Shown here: positions 20,033 through 28,866 of the stretch, piece by piece
Layout: each line of letters opens with the position of its first letter
Numbering within the stretch: position 1 is the stretch's first letter
Assembly (NCBI GenBank): GCA_963741565.1
Contig: CAVUIK010000001.1
Span: forward strand, 62,001 to 126,000
Reading direction: 5' to 3'
Origin: Ga0077555 sp963741565
Lineage (GTDB): Bacteria; Pseudomonadota; Alphaproteobacteria; Rhizobiales; Hyphomicrobiaceae
DNA length: 64,000 nt
The notes under the pieces: generated by a model
The model's input: the letters and a program-made list of their open reading frames with translations, nothing else
Told to the model about the DNA's origin: nothing
Databases searched by the model: none
Translations under genes and position numbers: made by a program

Positions 20033-21022
20033 ATGCGCAACCTAAACCGCCGTCGTTTCCTCACCGGCGCTGCCGCTGGAGGCGCGACCGCCGGGTTCGG
20101 CTTCCTGCCGGCACTCGCACAATCGGATTACCCGGTCCAGCCGATCCGGCTGTTGGTTCCAGCGCCTGCCGGTAGCCGTCACGGCCTCTCGGCGCGCCTG
20201 CTGGCAGCAGCGCTCGAGAAGCAGATCGGCCAGCCCGTCACAGTGGACCATCCCGAGGCGCCCAGTGCCGCCGTTCACGAGGCGATCGCGAATGCGCCTG
20301 CCGATGGCTACACGCTCGGCCTCGTCACGGTGGATGCCGCCATCATGCACTGGCGCGGCCTGACGGGGGTGAAGCCGGACAGCTACACGCCGCTCGCTCT
20401 CTTCAACGAGGATCCGGCCGGGATTCACGTGCGGGCGGACGCGCCGTGGCAGGACGTCAAACAACTCGCCGCCGCCGTCAAGGCCGAGCCTGGAAAAATC
20501 AAGGCATCCAGCACGCCGGCTGGCGGGATCTGGCATCTGTCGACGGTCGGCTGGCTGCAGGTCCAAGGGTTGCCGGTTGGCGCCATGCCCTGGGTGCCGG
20601 CAACCAGTCCGCTGGCGGCGCTCGAGGACCAGCAGCTGGGTGGCGTCGACGTTATCGTCTGCTCGATCCCTGAGGTCCGCGGCACGCCGTTCGCTAAAAA
20701 GACGCGGACACTGGCTGCCATGTCCAGGACGCGGGTTCCCCGCTTCGGTGACGTGCCGACCCTGCAGCAGGCCATGGGGCTTAACCACATGGCCGGCGCT
20801 TGGCGTGGCATTGGGGCGCCGAAGGGTCTTCCACCGGACCGCCAGGCCAAGCTCATCGCGGCTCTGAAGCGGACTTACGACAGCCCCGAATTCAAGACCA
20901 CCATGCAGCGGCGTGGTTTTGGGATGGTGTGGAGCGGCGGGCCGGATTTTGCCAAGTTCATGGAGGCGCAGAGCCAAGCGATGGGGCGTGTCGTTACGGC
21001 GGCAGGCCTTGCTAAGGCGTGA
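20033..21022 (+). CDS. Bug/TctC-type substrate-binding protein of a TTT transporter
   Basis: This 329-residue protein has a twin-arginine-like signal (NRRRFLTGAAAGGATAGFGFLPALAQ, cut near residue 31). The mature part starts DYPVQPIRLLVPAPAGSRHG, the usual Bug-family opening of YP-x-x-P-I-x-x-V-V-P-x-x-x-G. Such proteins bind carboxylates in the periplasm for tripartite tricarboxylate transporters. No TctA or TctB membrane gene is present, so it is an orphan, as many Bug proteins are. A TTGACA at 19956-19961 is a possible -35 box, with no good -10. Confidence 0.85.
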   Translation: MRNLNRRRFLTGAAAGGATAGFGFLPALAQSDYPVQPIRLLVPAPAGSRHGLSARLLAAALEKQIGQPVTVDHPEAPSAAVHEAIANAPADGYTLGLVTVDAAIMHWRGLTGVKPDSYTPLALFNEDPAGIHVRADAPWQDVKQLAAAVKAEPGKIKASSTPAGGIWHLSTVGWLQVQGLPVGAMPWVPATSPLAALEDQQLGGVDVIVCSIPEVRGTPFAKKTRTLAAMSRTRVPRFGDVPTLQQAMGLNHMAGAWRGIGAPKGLPPDRQAKLIAALKRTYDSPEFKTTMQRRGFGMVWSGGPDFAKFMEAQSQAMGRVVTAAGLAKA

Positions 21023-21127
21023 TCGGATTGATTGGTGTCTGATCAAAGCACCGGCTCAGCTTAATCAAGATTGCTGCTTGCGCGCACAGTGGATCGCACC
21101 CTAGAATTCCATGAAATCGACGCAATT

Positions 21128-21334
21128 GGCGACCACCTGAGTGGTCGCCGTAGCGTTCAAATATGATTTGAGAGTATAATTTCGAATCTCGAAGCGGTCG
21201 CCCCGCACCCGCTTCGAGTAAGGGCGGTGGCTCCCGATTGAACGGGAGCCACCGTCTGCCAAGCTGAAACCTCAGGAGAGAACAGCTTAAAGGAATGCGT
21301 AAATGATCCGATTGGTGCCGTCTGTAGCTCAAAT
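21128..21334 (+). promoter_or_regulatory. Promoter, palindromic operator and stacked hairpin leader of the XRE gene
   Basis: In order: a perfect 9-base hairpin (21128-21136/21141-21149), a 15-base palindrome (TCAAAT-ATG-ATTTGA, 21157-21171), TATAAT at 21175-21180, and then hairpins with stems at 21188-21197/21209-21218 (10 bases) and 21225-21236/21243-21254 (12 bases, perfect). A weaker one at 21261-21266/21283-21288 has AGGAGAG in its loop. If transcription starts near 21187, the mRNA begins directly with the 10-base stem. Two mini-ORFs (MRK, then MIRLVPSVAQM) overlap each other and the main start. This accounts for the 312-base gap. The function is inferred only. Confidence 0.5.
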
Positions 21335-21964
21335 GTGAGTCGCATGCTGAACGATGCCGAATGGGCTGCGCATATCGTTTCTTTCCGCAAGCAGCGCCAG
21401 ATGACGCAACAGGTTTTCGCTGATTTCATCGGTGCCCATCGGACGGCGGTGGCACGCTGGGAGCGAAGCCGAGAAATTCCTTCTTTGTTCTATCGGCAGC
21501 GCCTTGAAAGACTAACGCTGGCTGTTCCCGAGACGATGCTGCGGGGCATCGTCGACAGCATGGACAATCTCGACGCGCCAGCAACCCTGCTCGACGGCAA
21601 GTTCCATGTTGTGAAGTTGTCCCGCAAGTACCAGGAATTCAGGACATATGATGTGGCCGAAGTTTACGGCACATCAGCGGAGCGCTATTGGTCCGGAGAG
21701 ATGGAACGGATTGTCACGCGGCTCGGCGGCCTCGGTTCCTTCGCCAAGCTCGGAGTCGAGTACATGGATCTATCGATCTCCACTTCGACCCGCGAACCCG
21801 GTGCCGCCGATGATGGTCCGATGGTGTCGATCGGCCGCACGGCTGCGATCGGCGATACGCGTCGGCCCTTGGGTTATTTGACGACGCTGCGTCTAGTGCG
21901 CCGGCCAACGAATTCTGCGCCGCCGACAATCAAGACAGCCGATGGTCTGATCGTCCTCGATTGA
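21335..21964 (+). CDS. XRE-type helix-turn-helix regulator with unknown C-terminal domain
   Basis: 209 residues from a GTG that overlaps the stop of a mini-ORF (ATGTGA). An ATG three codons later is the alternative start. Residues 13-62 form an XRE helix-turn-helix (RKQRQMTQQVFADFIGAHRTAVARWERSREIP). Residues about 75-209 are not recognised. The stretch ATLLDGKFHVVKLSRKYQEF and EVYGTSAERYW has the feel of a PAS-like sensor fold, but this is a weak impression. No partner toxin gene is adjacent. The palindrome just upstream of its TATAAT suggests autoregulation. Codon use is less GC-biased than in the neighbours, which may hint at transfer. Confidence 0.7.
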   Translation: MSRMLNDAEWAAHIVSFRKQRQMTQQVFADFIGAHRTAVARWERSREIPSLFYRQRLERLTLAVPETMLRGIVDSMDNLDAPATLLDGKFHVVKLSRKYQEFRTYDVAEVYGTSAERYWSGEMERIVTRLGGLGSFAKLGVEYMDLSISTSTREPGAADDGPMVSIGRTAAIGDTRRPLGYLTTLRLVRRPTNSAPPTIKTADGLIVLD

Positions 21965-22161
21965 TGGAATGGTTGCGGTCGCCGCGGCGCCGCTGATGCC
22001 CCCGATAGGGCGGGTCTTGCCACGACGCTGTGGCTTCTGACTGTTTAGCCAACAAATCATTGGCACCTCCTGCCGCCACGAGGAGGCTCGACCGGTTATT
22101 GCCTGACTGGTTCCCCATCCCGTCCCCGTAATTTCCAGCTGCCGCGAGTTGTCCGCTTGCG

Positions 22162-22196
22162 ATGGTTAATGCAACTGGTTAATTTCTCATGGTTAA
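22162..22196 (+). promoter_or_regulatory. CtrA-like half-sites upstream of the L,D-transpeptidase
   Basis: Three TGGTTAA repeats occur at 22163, 22176 and 22190. Two of them extend to ATGGTTAA (22162-22169 and 22189-22196), whose reverse complement TTAACCAT is the 8-base CtrA half-site known from Caulobacter. They lie about 80-110 bases before the transpeptidase start, in an otherwise empty 310-base gap. Cell-cycle control by CtrA is inference. Confidence 0.4.
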
Positions 22197-22274
22197 CGCC
22201 ATTTGTTCATCTTTGGTGCGAACGGCGGTGGCGGGGTAAAAATCAGTAGTATCAGCTATATAGCGGGTGTTGAG

Positions 22275-22694
22275 ATGCGAAAATTGTACGGGTTGGTGAT
22301 GGCAATGGGGTTGCTGTTGACCCAGGCAGGCAGCGTGGACGCCAAAATCGTGGCGCGTGTCGACCTCAATGGTCAGCAGATGGAAGTGTGGGTCGACGGC
22401 AAGCTGCGCCATGCGTGGCCCGTCGCATCCGGACGCAAGGGTTATGAGACGCCAACCGGAACCTACCGGCCGCAGCGCCTCGAGAAGGAGTGGTACTCGC
22501 GCCAATACGACGACGCGCCGATGCCCTACTCCGTTTTCTTTTCGGGCGGCTACGCTATTCATGGCGGAACAGGCCGCTTCGGTCGCCCCGCGTCCCACGG
22601 TTGCATCCGCTTGTCGACTGGCAATGCCGCGACCTTCTATAGCCTTGTCTCATCCTATGGGTTCGGCAGCACCAAGATCGTGATCGAAGACTGA
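22275..22694 (+). CDS. L,D-transpeptidase (YkuD domain)
   Basis: 139 residues from the ATG before RKLYGLVMAMGLLLTQAGSVDA, a signal peptide. The longer upstream frame is rejected because it buries this signal. The YkuD catalytic region is AIHGGTGRFGRPASHGCIRLSTGNA, with the conserved HG and the nucleophile in SHGCIRL. The N-terminal part ARVDLNGQQMEVWVDGKLRHAWPVASG is the usual strand pair. It should crosslink peptidoglycan 3-3 or attach proteins to it in the periplasm. It is a minimal single-domain form without a LysM module. A terminator follows directly. Confidence 0.9.
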   Translation: MRKLYGLVMAMGLLLTQAGSVDAKIVARVDLNGQQMEVWVDGKLRHAWPVASGRKGYETPTGTYRPQRLEKEWYSRQYDDAPMPYSVFFSGGYAIHGGTGRFGRPASHGCIRLSTGNAATFYSLVSSYGFGSTKIVIED

Positions 22695-22718
22695 CATACA
22701 AGGGTCGATGGTTGCGGG

Positions 22719-22746
22719 AAGGGCCGTTTCGACGGCCCTTTTCTTT
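22719..22746 (+). terminator. Rho-independent terminator with TTCG loop
   Basis: A perfect 9-base stem AAGGGCCGT/ACGGCCCTT closes a TTCG tetraloop and runs into a T-rich tract, 25 bases after the L,D-transpeptidase stop. Confidence 0.9.
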
Positions 22747-22883
22747 GCCTGCCGCAATGCCGGGGATCCAGCCGATGGCCGATTTGACGACGGAGCAAGG
22801 CCGGTACATCCTCGACCGAGGTGCAGCCGCGGTCTCTGTCGCTCGCGGATGGGCAACCACCAGTCGATTGCAGGAGCGAGGCC

Positions 22884-24620
22884 ATGGCCAGCACGCATTC
22901 CCTAGTCATTCGCGGCGGCACGATTGTCGACGGCAGCGGGGCCGAGCCCTTCGAGGCCGATGTCGCCATCGACAACGGGCGCATCACGGCGGTGGGCAGA
23001 GGCCTTGGGTCTGGCCGCGAGGAGATCCAGGCCAAAGGCCTGCTGGTGACGCCGGGCTTCATCGATGTCCACACTCACTACGATGCGCAGGTAACTTGGA
23101 CGAGCCGCATCGATCCTTCGACCTGGAACGGCGTAACCACAGCCGTGATCGGCAATTGCGGCGTCGGCTTTGCGCCCTGCCTTCCGCATCAGCGCGACAT
23201 GCTGGTCAAGCTGATGGAAGGTGTCGAAGATATCCCCGAGGTGGTGCTCACCACAGGTCTGCCGTGGAACTGGCAATCGTTCGAGAGCTATCTCGATGCC
23301 ATCGATGCCCGGCACTATGATCTCGATATCGTGACGCAGGTGCCGCATGCCGCACTGCGTGTGTTCGTGATGGGCCAGCGCGGCGCCGACCGCGAGCCGG
23401 CAACGGCCGAGGACCGCGCGAAGATGGCAGCACTTGCGGCCGCCGGAGTGAAAGCCGGCGCGCTCGGCTTCTCGACTTCGCGCACGCTCAATCATAAGAC
23501 CAAGGATGGCCGCCCGATCCCGACTCTCAAGGCCGACGAGGCGGAGCTGGCCGAGATTGCCGGTGCCTTGAAATCGATTGGCTCCGGTTGGCTGCAGGTG
23601 ATCTCCGACTTCGATGAGCCCGAAGTGGAGATGGCGCTGCTCCGCCGTCTGGTCGAGCGATCGGGCCGCCCGATGTCGATCACCATTCTGCAGCGCGACA
23701 ACAAGCCGGAGGAATGGCGCCAGCTGATGGGGCGTGTGTCCGACGCCCAGAACGCGGGCCTGCCGATGATGGGGCAGGTTTTGACACGGCCGACCGGCAT
23801 CATGCTCGGCTTCGAAATCTCGCAGAACCCGTTCATCGGCCGCCCGAGCTGGCGTGCGATCGAGGATCTCGGCTTTGACAAAAAGATGGTCGAGCTGCGC
23901 AAGCCGGAGACCCGCGCGCGTCTGATTGACGAGGCGATCGAAGACGAGGTCCTCGCCCGCCGGGTGACGCGCTGGGATCGGATCTTTCCGCTCGGGGACC
24001 CGCCGGATTACGAGCCGCCGGCTGAGGCAAGTGTGGCCGCCCGCGCCGCGCGTGAGGGCCGCCCGCCCGCCGAGGTTGCCTATGACATGCTGCTCGAGAA
24101 GGGCGGCAAGGCGATCCTCTATCGCCCGTTGAGCAACTACACCTACGGCAATCTCGATACCGTCCACGACATGATGCGCCACCCGCACACGCTCGTTGGG
24201 CTCGGCGATGGCGGCGCCCACGTCGGCATCCTCTGCGACGCCAGCGCCATCACCTACATGCTCACCCACTGGACGCGCGACCGCACGCGCGGCCCGAAGC
24301 TACCGCTCGCCTGGGCGATCAAGCGGATCACCAGCGACAACGCGGCTGCCATCGGCCTGCATGACCGCGGCCTGATCCGGCGTGGCGCCAAGGCCGACAT
24401 CAACGTGATCGACTATGCGCGCCTGCGCATGCACGCGCCCGAGGTCGTCTATGATCTGCCGAGCCAGGGGCGCCGCCTGATCCAGCGGACCGACGGCTAT
24501 GTCGCGACGCTGGTCAACGGCGAGGTGGTCACCCGCGAAGGCGTCGCGACCGGTGCGCTGCCGGGCCGCCTCGTGCGCGGGGCCCGTCCGGCGCCCGAGT
24601 TCCGCCAGGCCGCGGAGTAA
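22884..24620 (+). CDS. N-acyl-D-amino-acid deacylase family amidohydrolase
   Basis: 578 residues from the ATG after AGGAGCGAGGCC. The earlier in-frame start at 22821 lacks homology-like sequence. The amidohydrolase fold shows IRGGTIVDGSGAEPFEADVAIDNGRI, the metal motif GFIDVHTHYDAQVTW, then WNGVTTAVIGNCGVGFAP and the late GLGDGGAHVGILCDASAITY. The group deacylates N-acyl-D-amino acids or is annotated more generally as amidohydrolase 3. It is a zinc-dependent cytosolic enzyme. It stands alone with terminators on both sides, so the natural substrate cannot be inferred from neighbours. Confidence 0.85.
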   Translation: MASTHSLVIRGGTIVDGSGAEPFEADVAIDNGRITAVGRGLGSGREEIQAKGLLVTPGFIDVHTHYDAQVTWTSRIDPSTWNGVTTAVIGNCGVGFAPCLPHQRDMLVKLMEGVEDIPEVVLTTGLPWNWQSFESYLDAIDARHYDLDIVTQVPHAALRVFVMGQRGADREPATAEDRAKMAALAAAGVKAGALGFSTSRTLNHKTKDGRPIPTLKADEAELAEIAGALKSIGSGWLQVISDFDEPEVEMALLRRLVERSGRPMSITILQRDNKPEEWRQLMGRVSDAQNAGLPMMGQVLTRPTGIMLGFEISQNPFIGRPSWRAIEDLGFDKKMVELRKPETRARLIDEAIEDEVLARRVTRWDRIFPLGDPPDYEPPAEASVAARAAREGRPPAEVAYDMLLEKGGKAILYRPLSNYTYGNLDTVHDMMRHPHTLVGLGDGGAHVGILCDASAITYMLTHWTRDRTRGPKLPLAWAIKRITSDNAAAIGLHDRGLIRRGAKADINVIDYARLRMHAPEVVYDLPSQGRRLIQRTDGYVATLVNGEVVTREGVATGALPGRLVRGARPAPEFRQAAE

Positions 24621-24662
24621 GGTCCAGGTCTCGACACGCGCACGGCACTGGCACCAAGCAAA

Positions 24663-24696
24663 AAGGCCGCCCGTTGGGGGCGGCCTTCCTTTTTTT
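24663..24696 (+). terminator. Rho-independent terminator
   Basis: A perfect 10-base stem AAGGCCGCCC/GGGCGGCCTT with a five-base loop is followed by CC and seven T. It lies 42 bases after the deacylase stop. Confidence 0.9.
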
Positions 24697-24729
24697 GGCG
24701 CTTCAGGTGCCCACTGCACACCCGCGCGG

Positions 24730-26736
24730 CTACTTCGCTGCGGATTGCGTCTGATCGGCCGCTATGGTGCGCACCGCAACGCTGGTTGCCCCGCGTGTGA
24801 CGCCATCGGCGGACTTGAAGCGCAGGAAAATGCGCGTGTTGGCGGGGTCGAACGGCACGTTGCCGGTGCCGTTGACGCGGATCGTGAACGTGTTGACTCC
24901 ATTCGTCGTGCTGTTGAACGTCGCACTGGAGCCAAACGTTGCGGGGTTCACGCACGCCGCCGTTGCCGGGTCCGATTCGCACAGCCCTGCGGTGATTGCG
25001 AACGGCTGGCCGTTATCGTCCACCGTTGCCGTGATGGGACCCGCCGCGCCGATATTGACGACTGCGGCCGCGAAGAACGCAGTGCCGGTGTTGCCCGGTA
25101 TCGACACGATACCATCGTTCGACGGCGTCGCGCCGATGGCAATCATGTCGGGCGTCGGTGTCGAAGACGACGACAGCAGCAGCGTGTTCAACCCAACGAT
25201 CGTCGTCGTCGCGGAAGTGTTGGCGCAGTCGAACACGATGCCGACGTCGGCGGCATTGAGCTCCGCGGTCGGTGTAATCGCGAACACGAAGTTCTGCACA
25301 CCGTTGTTGCCGGCAATATTGGCTGGCGTGTTGGGCGTGCCGGTCAGCTGGTTCGCGGCACTGGTGGTCTGGTAGGAGAACGTACCCGGGAAGCCATCGG
25401 GTTTGGCCAGGATGCAACCCGTCGCCCCGGTTGTTCCCGTGTTGATGATGGTGCCGAAGGCCGTGGCCGCCGTGCCCGTCGTCACCGAGCGGGCGGTGGG
25501 CAGCACAGCTGCAACTGTGACGGCGCCCGCTTCAACCTGCGCCCAGTTCAGCAGGTAGCTCGAGATGGAAGCCGCAGCGCCATCGATTGCGACGTAATAG
25601 GTAACACCTTGCGTTGCCGCGAAGGTGACGCGGCTTTGGAAGTTGCTTGCGGAAATATTGTCGTTGGCCGCCACGGGCGTGAGCGCGTTGACGGCGGCGC
25701 CCGTGTAGACGGCGAGCGTGGTGTTGAACAACGAGCCTGTCGTGTCGAATGAAACTGCGCCGGAGGCGGGCGCCGCCCATTTGCACCAGACCGAGTTGAG
25801 AGCGCCGGAGTTGCCGGCGTGGTTCGGCTCTCCGGGCTCACCGGTTGCGGTCCCATTGCTGCCGGCAACCGAGCCGTGCGTGCCGGAAATCGCGAACGCA
25901 TCGACAAAATTGTCGGTGCAGCTGGTGGGGTTCACAGTCTGCGTCAGCACGGCCGAGGTCGATGTGGCGTGACTGATGGAACCATCATAGGTCGCCGTGA
26001 TGCTATGGGCCGCGATAGCCAGTGATGACGTCGCGAAGGTCGCGACGCCGCTGGCGTTCAAGGCGCCGCTGCCGAACGTCGTTGCACCGTCCCTGAAGGT
26101 GACGTTGCCCGTGGGTATGCCAGGCGTCGAGGCGACGGTCGCTGTGAATGTCACGGACTGTCCCGTCACACTCGGGTTCACTGATGATACGAGGGTCGTC
26201 GTCGTCGCCGCGGGTAGTGCAAGGAACCCGCGGATCTCGCCGCCCGGAAAAATGGTGCTGTGAATGTTGAGATATGCCCGTCCCGCGGCAACCCCGGCAG
26301 CAAGTGCAGCTTCTGCGGTGGCTGCCGTACCGCCATTCGCGGCCAAGAAGGTAGCGTTGAATGAACTGGCGAGTGTCATGTCGAAGGTTTGATCATAGGA
26401 CCCGCCGGTCACGCCGGACGGAAAGCCTGTGAACGTCGGGGTCTGGGTGGCAACTCCAGCGGTTCCGGCATTGGGTGTCGCGGTACAGCAATGGATGTGG
26501 GCGGCGGTCACCGTTCCCGTCAGACCGCTGAAATTGGTGATCACACGCATCGTATGGGCCGCCGTATCGATGATCACAGTCGCCGCACCGGTGCCGGACG
26601 AGACAACCGGCGGCGATTCAGCCGCACCGCTGAGCGTCGTGGTGTAGGTGACAGGCGCGGCGTGCGCCGTCATCGGGAGCCAGGCCAACGCGAGAGCCAA
26701 GACCAGTGCAACAATACGATTTCCAAGCATGTTCAT
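24730..26736 (-). CDS. Secreted CHRD-domain protein with Ig-like repeat
   Basis: 668 residues with a signal peptide at 1-26 (IVALVLALALAWLPMTAHAAP). Residues about 28-175 are a CHRD domain: TYTTTLSGAAESPPVVSSGTGAA, then AAHIHCCTATPNAGTAGVAT and AGRAYLNIHSTIFPGGEIRGFL. Residues about 178-268 are a Big_3-type Ig-like domain (TTTTLVSSVNPSVTGQSVTFTATV, GNVTFRDGATTFGSG). The rest is Ser/Thr/Ala/Asn-rich beta-structure with a part like a PPC-type domain (NLVAYYVAID-like AFAATQGVTYYVAIDGAA). It is likely a secreted or surface protein of unknown role. There is no sorting signal at the C-terminus. Confidence 0.75.
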   Translation of the reverse strand: MNMLGNRIVALVLALALAWLPMTAHAAPVTYTTTLSGAAESPPVVSSGTGAATVIIDTAAHTMRVITNFSGLTGTVTAAHIHCCTATPNAGTAGVATQTPTFTGFPSGVTGGSYDQTFDMTLASSFNATFLAANGGTAATAEAALAAGVAAGRAYLNIHSTIFPGGEIRGFLALPAATTTTLVSSVNPSVTGQSVTFTATVASTPGIPTGNVTFRDGATTFGSGALNASGVATFATSSLAIAAHSITATYDGSISHATSTSAVLTQTVNPTSCTDNFVDAFAISGTHGSVAGSNGTATGEPGEPNHAGNSGALNSVWCKWAAPASGAVSFDTTGSLFNTTLAVYTGAAVNALTPVAANDNISASNFQSRVTFAATQGVTYYVAIDGAAASISSYLLNWAQVEAGAVTVAAVLPTARSVTTGTAATAFGTIINTGTTGATGCILAKPDGFPGTFSYQTTSAANQLTGTPNTPANIAGNNGVQNFVFAITPTAELNAADVGIVFDCANTSATTTIVGLNTLLLSSSSTPTPDMIAIGATPSNDGIVSIPGNTGTAFFAAAVVNIGAAGPITATVDDNGQPFAITAGLCESDPATAACVNPATFGSSATFNSTTNGVNTFTIRVNGTGNVPFDPANTRIFLRFKSADGVTRGATSVAVRTIAADQTQSAAK

Positions 26737-26959
26737 TCCCCCACAATTCTACAATGGCGTGCGCTGTGAATTATGTGCGACGCCTAATCATTGTCGGTGC
26801 CGTGATCAGCTCTGTCAACGCGTCGTCAACGAACGCGATCGGCCCCATACTCAACTGTCCGCAACCATTCAGTATTATTTGGATCGCGCCGCCAATCCTC
26901 TTGCGCAATGGGGCGCCGAGACGGTACAGGCGGATCGCGCGCACCCCTTGGAGGTCCCG

Positions 26960-28171
26960 ATGAATCTCGACAATCTCAAGTCCACGGCCGGCATCGACGT
27001 GCGCGGCAAGCGCGTTCTGGTGCGCGCCGATCTCAATGTGCCGGTGAGGGACGGGAAGGTCACCGACGCGACGCGGCTCGAGCGGCTGGTGCCGGGCTTG
27101 AAGGATCTCGCATCCCGCGGCGCAAAGGTGGTCGTGCTCTCACATTTCGGGCGCCCGAAGGGCGGGCCTGACACAGAAAACTCGCTGGCTCCCGTTGCAG
27201 CGATCCTGGCCAAGCTGGTCGGCGCGCCCGTCGCGATGGCACCCGACTGCATCGGCGATGCGGCGGCCCGGACGATTGCTGCGCTGGCGCCGGGCGGCAT
27301 TGCCGTTCTCGAGAATACGCGCTTCCACAAGGGCGAGGAAAAGAACGATCCAGCGTTCGCGGCGGAGCTCGCCAAGCTCGGCGACATCTTCGTCAACGAC
27401 GCGTTCTCGGCCGCGCACCGCGCACACGCCTCGACGGCGGGGCTCGCCGATCATCTGCCGGCCTTTGCTGGCCCGCTGATGATGGAGGAGATCAACGCGC
27501 TGCGCACCGCTCTCGAGAAGCCGCAGCGACCGACAGCGGCCGTCGTCGGCGGCGCCAAGGTCTCGACCAAGATCCCCGTGCTCACCAACTTGCTGGCCAA
27601 GGTCGACAAGCTGATCATCGGCGGCGGCATGGCCAACACGTTTCTGCAGGCGCAAGGCATCAATGTCGGCAAATCGCTGGCCGAGCCCGACTTCCACGCC
27701 ACCGCACGCGAGATCATGGCGACCGCCAAGGCGAAGGGCGCCGAGATCGTGCTGCCGGTCGATGGCGTCGTCGCCCGCGAGTTCAAGGCCGGTGCGCCGT
27801 CGGGCGTCGTCGACGTCCGTAATGTGCCGGCGGATAGCATGATGTTGGATGTCGGTCCGAAGTCGGTCGCGTATCTGATCAAGGTTCTGCAAGGCTGCAG
27901 GACCTTGCTCTGGAATGGTCCGCTGGGGGCGTTCGAGATCGCGCCGTTCGGCGAGGGCACGTTTGCGCTTGCCCGCGAAGCGGCCCGCATGACCAAGGCC
28001 GGCACGCTGGTGTCGGTGGCGGGCGGCGGCGATACGGTGGCCGCCCTCAATGCGGCCGGCGTCACCGAGCAGTTCACCTATGTGTCGACAGCGGGAGGGG
28101 CCTTCCTCGAATGGCTCGAAGGCCGCGAGCTGCCGGGCGTCGCCGCACTCACGCGGACGCGTGGCCAATGA
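26960..28171 (+). CDS. pgk: Phosphoglycerate kinase
   Basis: 403 residues, normal for the enzyme. The chosen ATG follows GGAGGTCCCG and begins NLDNLKSTAGIDVRGKRVLVRADLNVPVRDG. Substrate and nucleotide motifs are VVVLSHFGRPKG, ENTRFHKGEEKNDPAFA, GGAKVSTKIPVLTNLL, LWNGPLGAFE and VAGGGDTVAAL. It catalyses ATP formation from 1,3-bisphosphoglycerate in glycolysis, or the reverse in gluconeogenesis. Its stop overlaps the gph-like start (ATGA). No gap gene precedes it, unlike in many relatives. Confidence 0.97.
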   Translation: MNLDNLKSTAGIDVRGKRVLVRADLNVPVRDGKVTDATRLERLVPGLKDLASRGAKVVVLSHFGRPKGGPDTENSLAPVAAILAKLVGAPVAMAPDCIGDAAARTIAALAPGGIAVLENTRFHKGEEKNDPAFAAELAKLGDIFVNDAFSAAHRAHASTAGLADHLPAFAGPLMMEEINALRTALEKPQRPTAAVVGGAKVSTKIPVLTNLLAKVDKLIIGGGMANTFLQAQGINVGKSLAEPDFHATAREIMATAKAKGAEIVLPVDGVVAREFKAGAPSGVVDVRNVPADSMMLDVGPKSVAYLIKVLQGCRTLLWNGPLGAFEIAPFGEGTFALAREAARMTKAGTLVSVAGGGDTVAALNAAGVTEQFTYVSTAGGAFLEWLEGRELPGVAALTRTRGQ

Positions 28172-28857
28172 CCACATCCTGGCCGCAGGCGATCATCTTC
28201 GATCTCGACGGAACGCTGGTCGACAGCGCACCCGATATCCGGCGTGCCGTGAACGCGGCGTTCGGCCCGCTCGGAATCGCGCCGTTTTCGTTGCCGGCGG
28301 TCAAGGGCCTGATCGGTGGCGGCGCGCGGGCCGCCGTCCGGCGCGCCGCGTCCCAGTCCGGCATGACGTTGTCCGAGACCGAGGAGACCACGCTTCTCGA
28401 CCGGTTCTACGAGGTTTACGAAGCAGCGTCAGCCGAAGGCAAAGGGCTCTATCCCGGTGCCCACGAGTTGCTCGGCGACCTGCAGCGTCAGGGTGTGCGC
28501 CTGGCGCTGTGTACCAACAAGGCCGAGCATGTGACGGCGGTCGCCGTCGAAGCGCTGCGTATCAAGTCCTACTTCGAGGCGATTGTTGGCGCGCGCGATG
28601 ATCTGCCGAAGAAGCCGGATGCGGCTCCCTTGCGGGCGGCGCTGGCGCCACTCCGTGTTGCGCCAGGCCACGCCCTGATGATTGGCGATAGCGCCGCCGA
28701 CATCGGTGCGGCGAAGGCGCTCGGATGCCAGAGCGTCGCGGTCAGCTATGGTTACGCCAAAGGCGCGCCATCTGAACTCGGCGCCGACGCGCTGGTCGAC
28801 GCCCTCTCCGAGGTGCCCGCCGCCATCACGCGCCTGCGCACCTTGCGATTGAAGTAG
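28168..28857 (+). CDS. gph: HAD-superfamily phosphatase, phosphoglycolate phosphatase-like
   Basis: 229 residues, translationally coupled to pgk by ATGA. HAD motif I is IIFDLDGTLVDSAPD (nucleophile D15), motif II LALCTNKAEH, and motifs III/IV lie in KKPDAAPLRAAL and HALMIGDSAADIGAAKALG. The C1 cap sits between motifs I and II. The phosphoglycolate phosphatase subfamily fits the length and the start motif. Its usual job is removing 2-phosphoglycolate from DNA repair or photorespiration. Related HAD sugar phosphatases cannot be excluded. Confidence 0.85.
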   Translation: MTTSWPQAIIFDLDGTLVDSAPDIRRAVNAAFGPLGIAPFSLPAVKGLIGGGARAAVRRAASQSGMTLSETEETTLLDRFYEVYEAASAEGKGLYPGAHELLGDLQRQGVRLALCTNKAEHVTAVAVEALRIKSYFEAIVGARDDLPKKPDAAPLRAALAPLRVAPGHALMIGDSAADIGAAKALGCQSVAVSYGYAKGAPSELGADALVDALSEVPAAITRLRTLRLK

Positions 28858-28866
28858 AGCGCCGCC

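Noticed and set aside
21309..21334. GTAGCTCA resembling a tRNA D-arm
   Set aside because: No pairing acceptor stem or T-arm follows. It is part of the mini-ORF leader.
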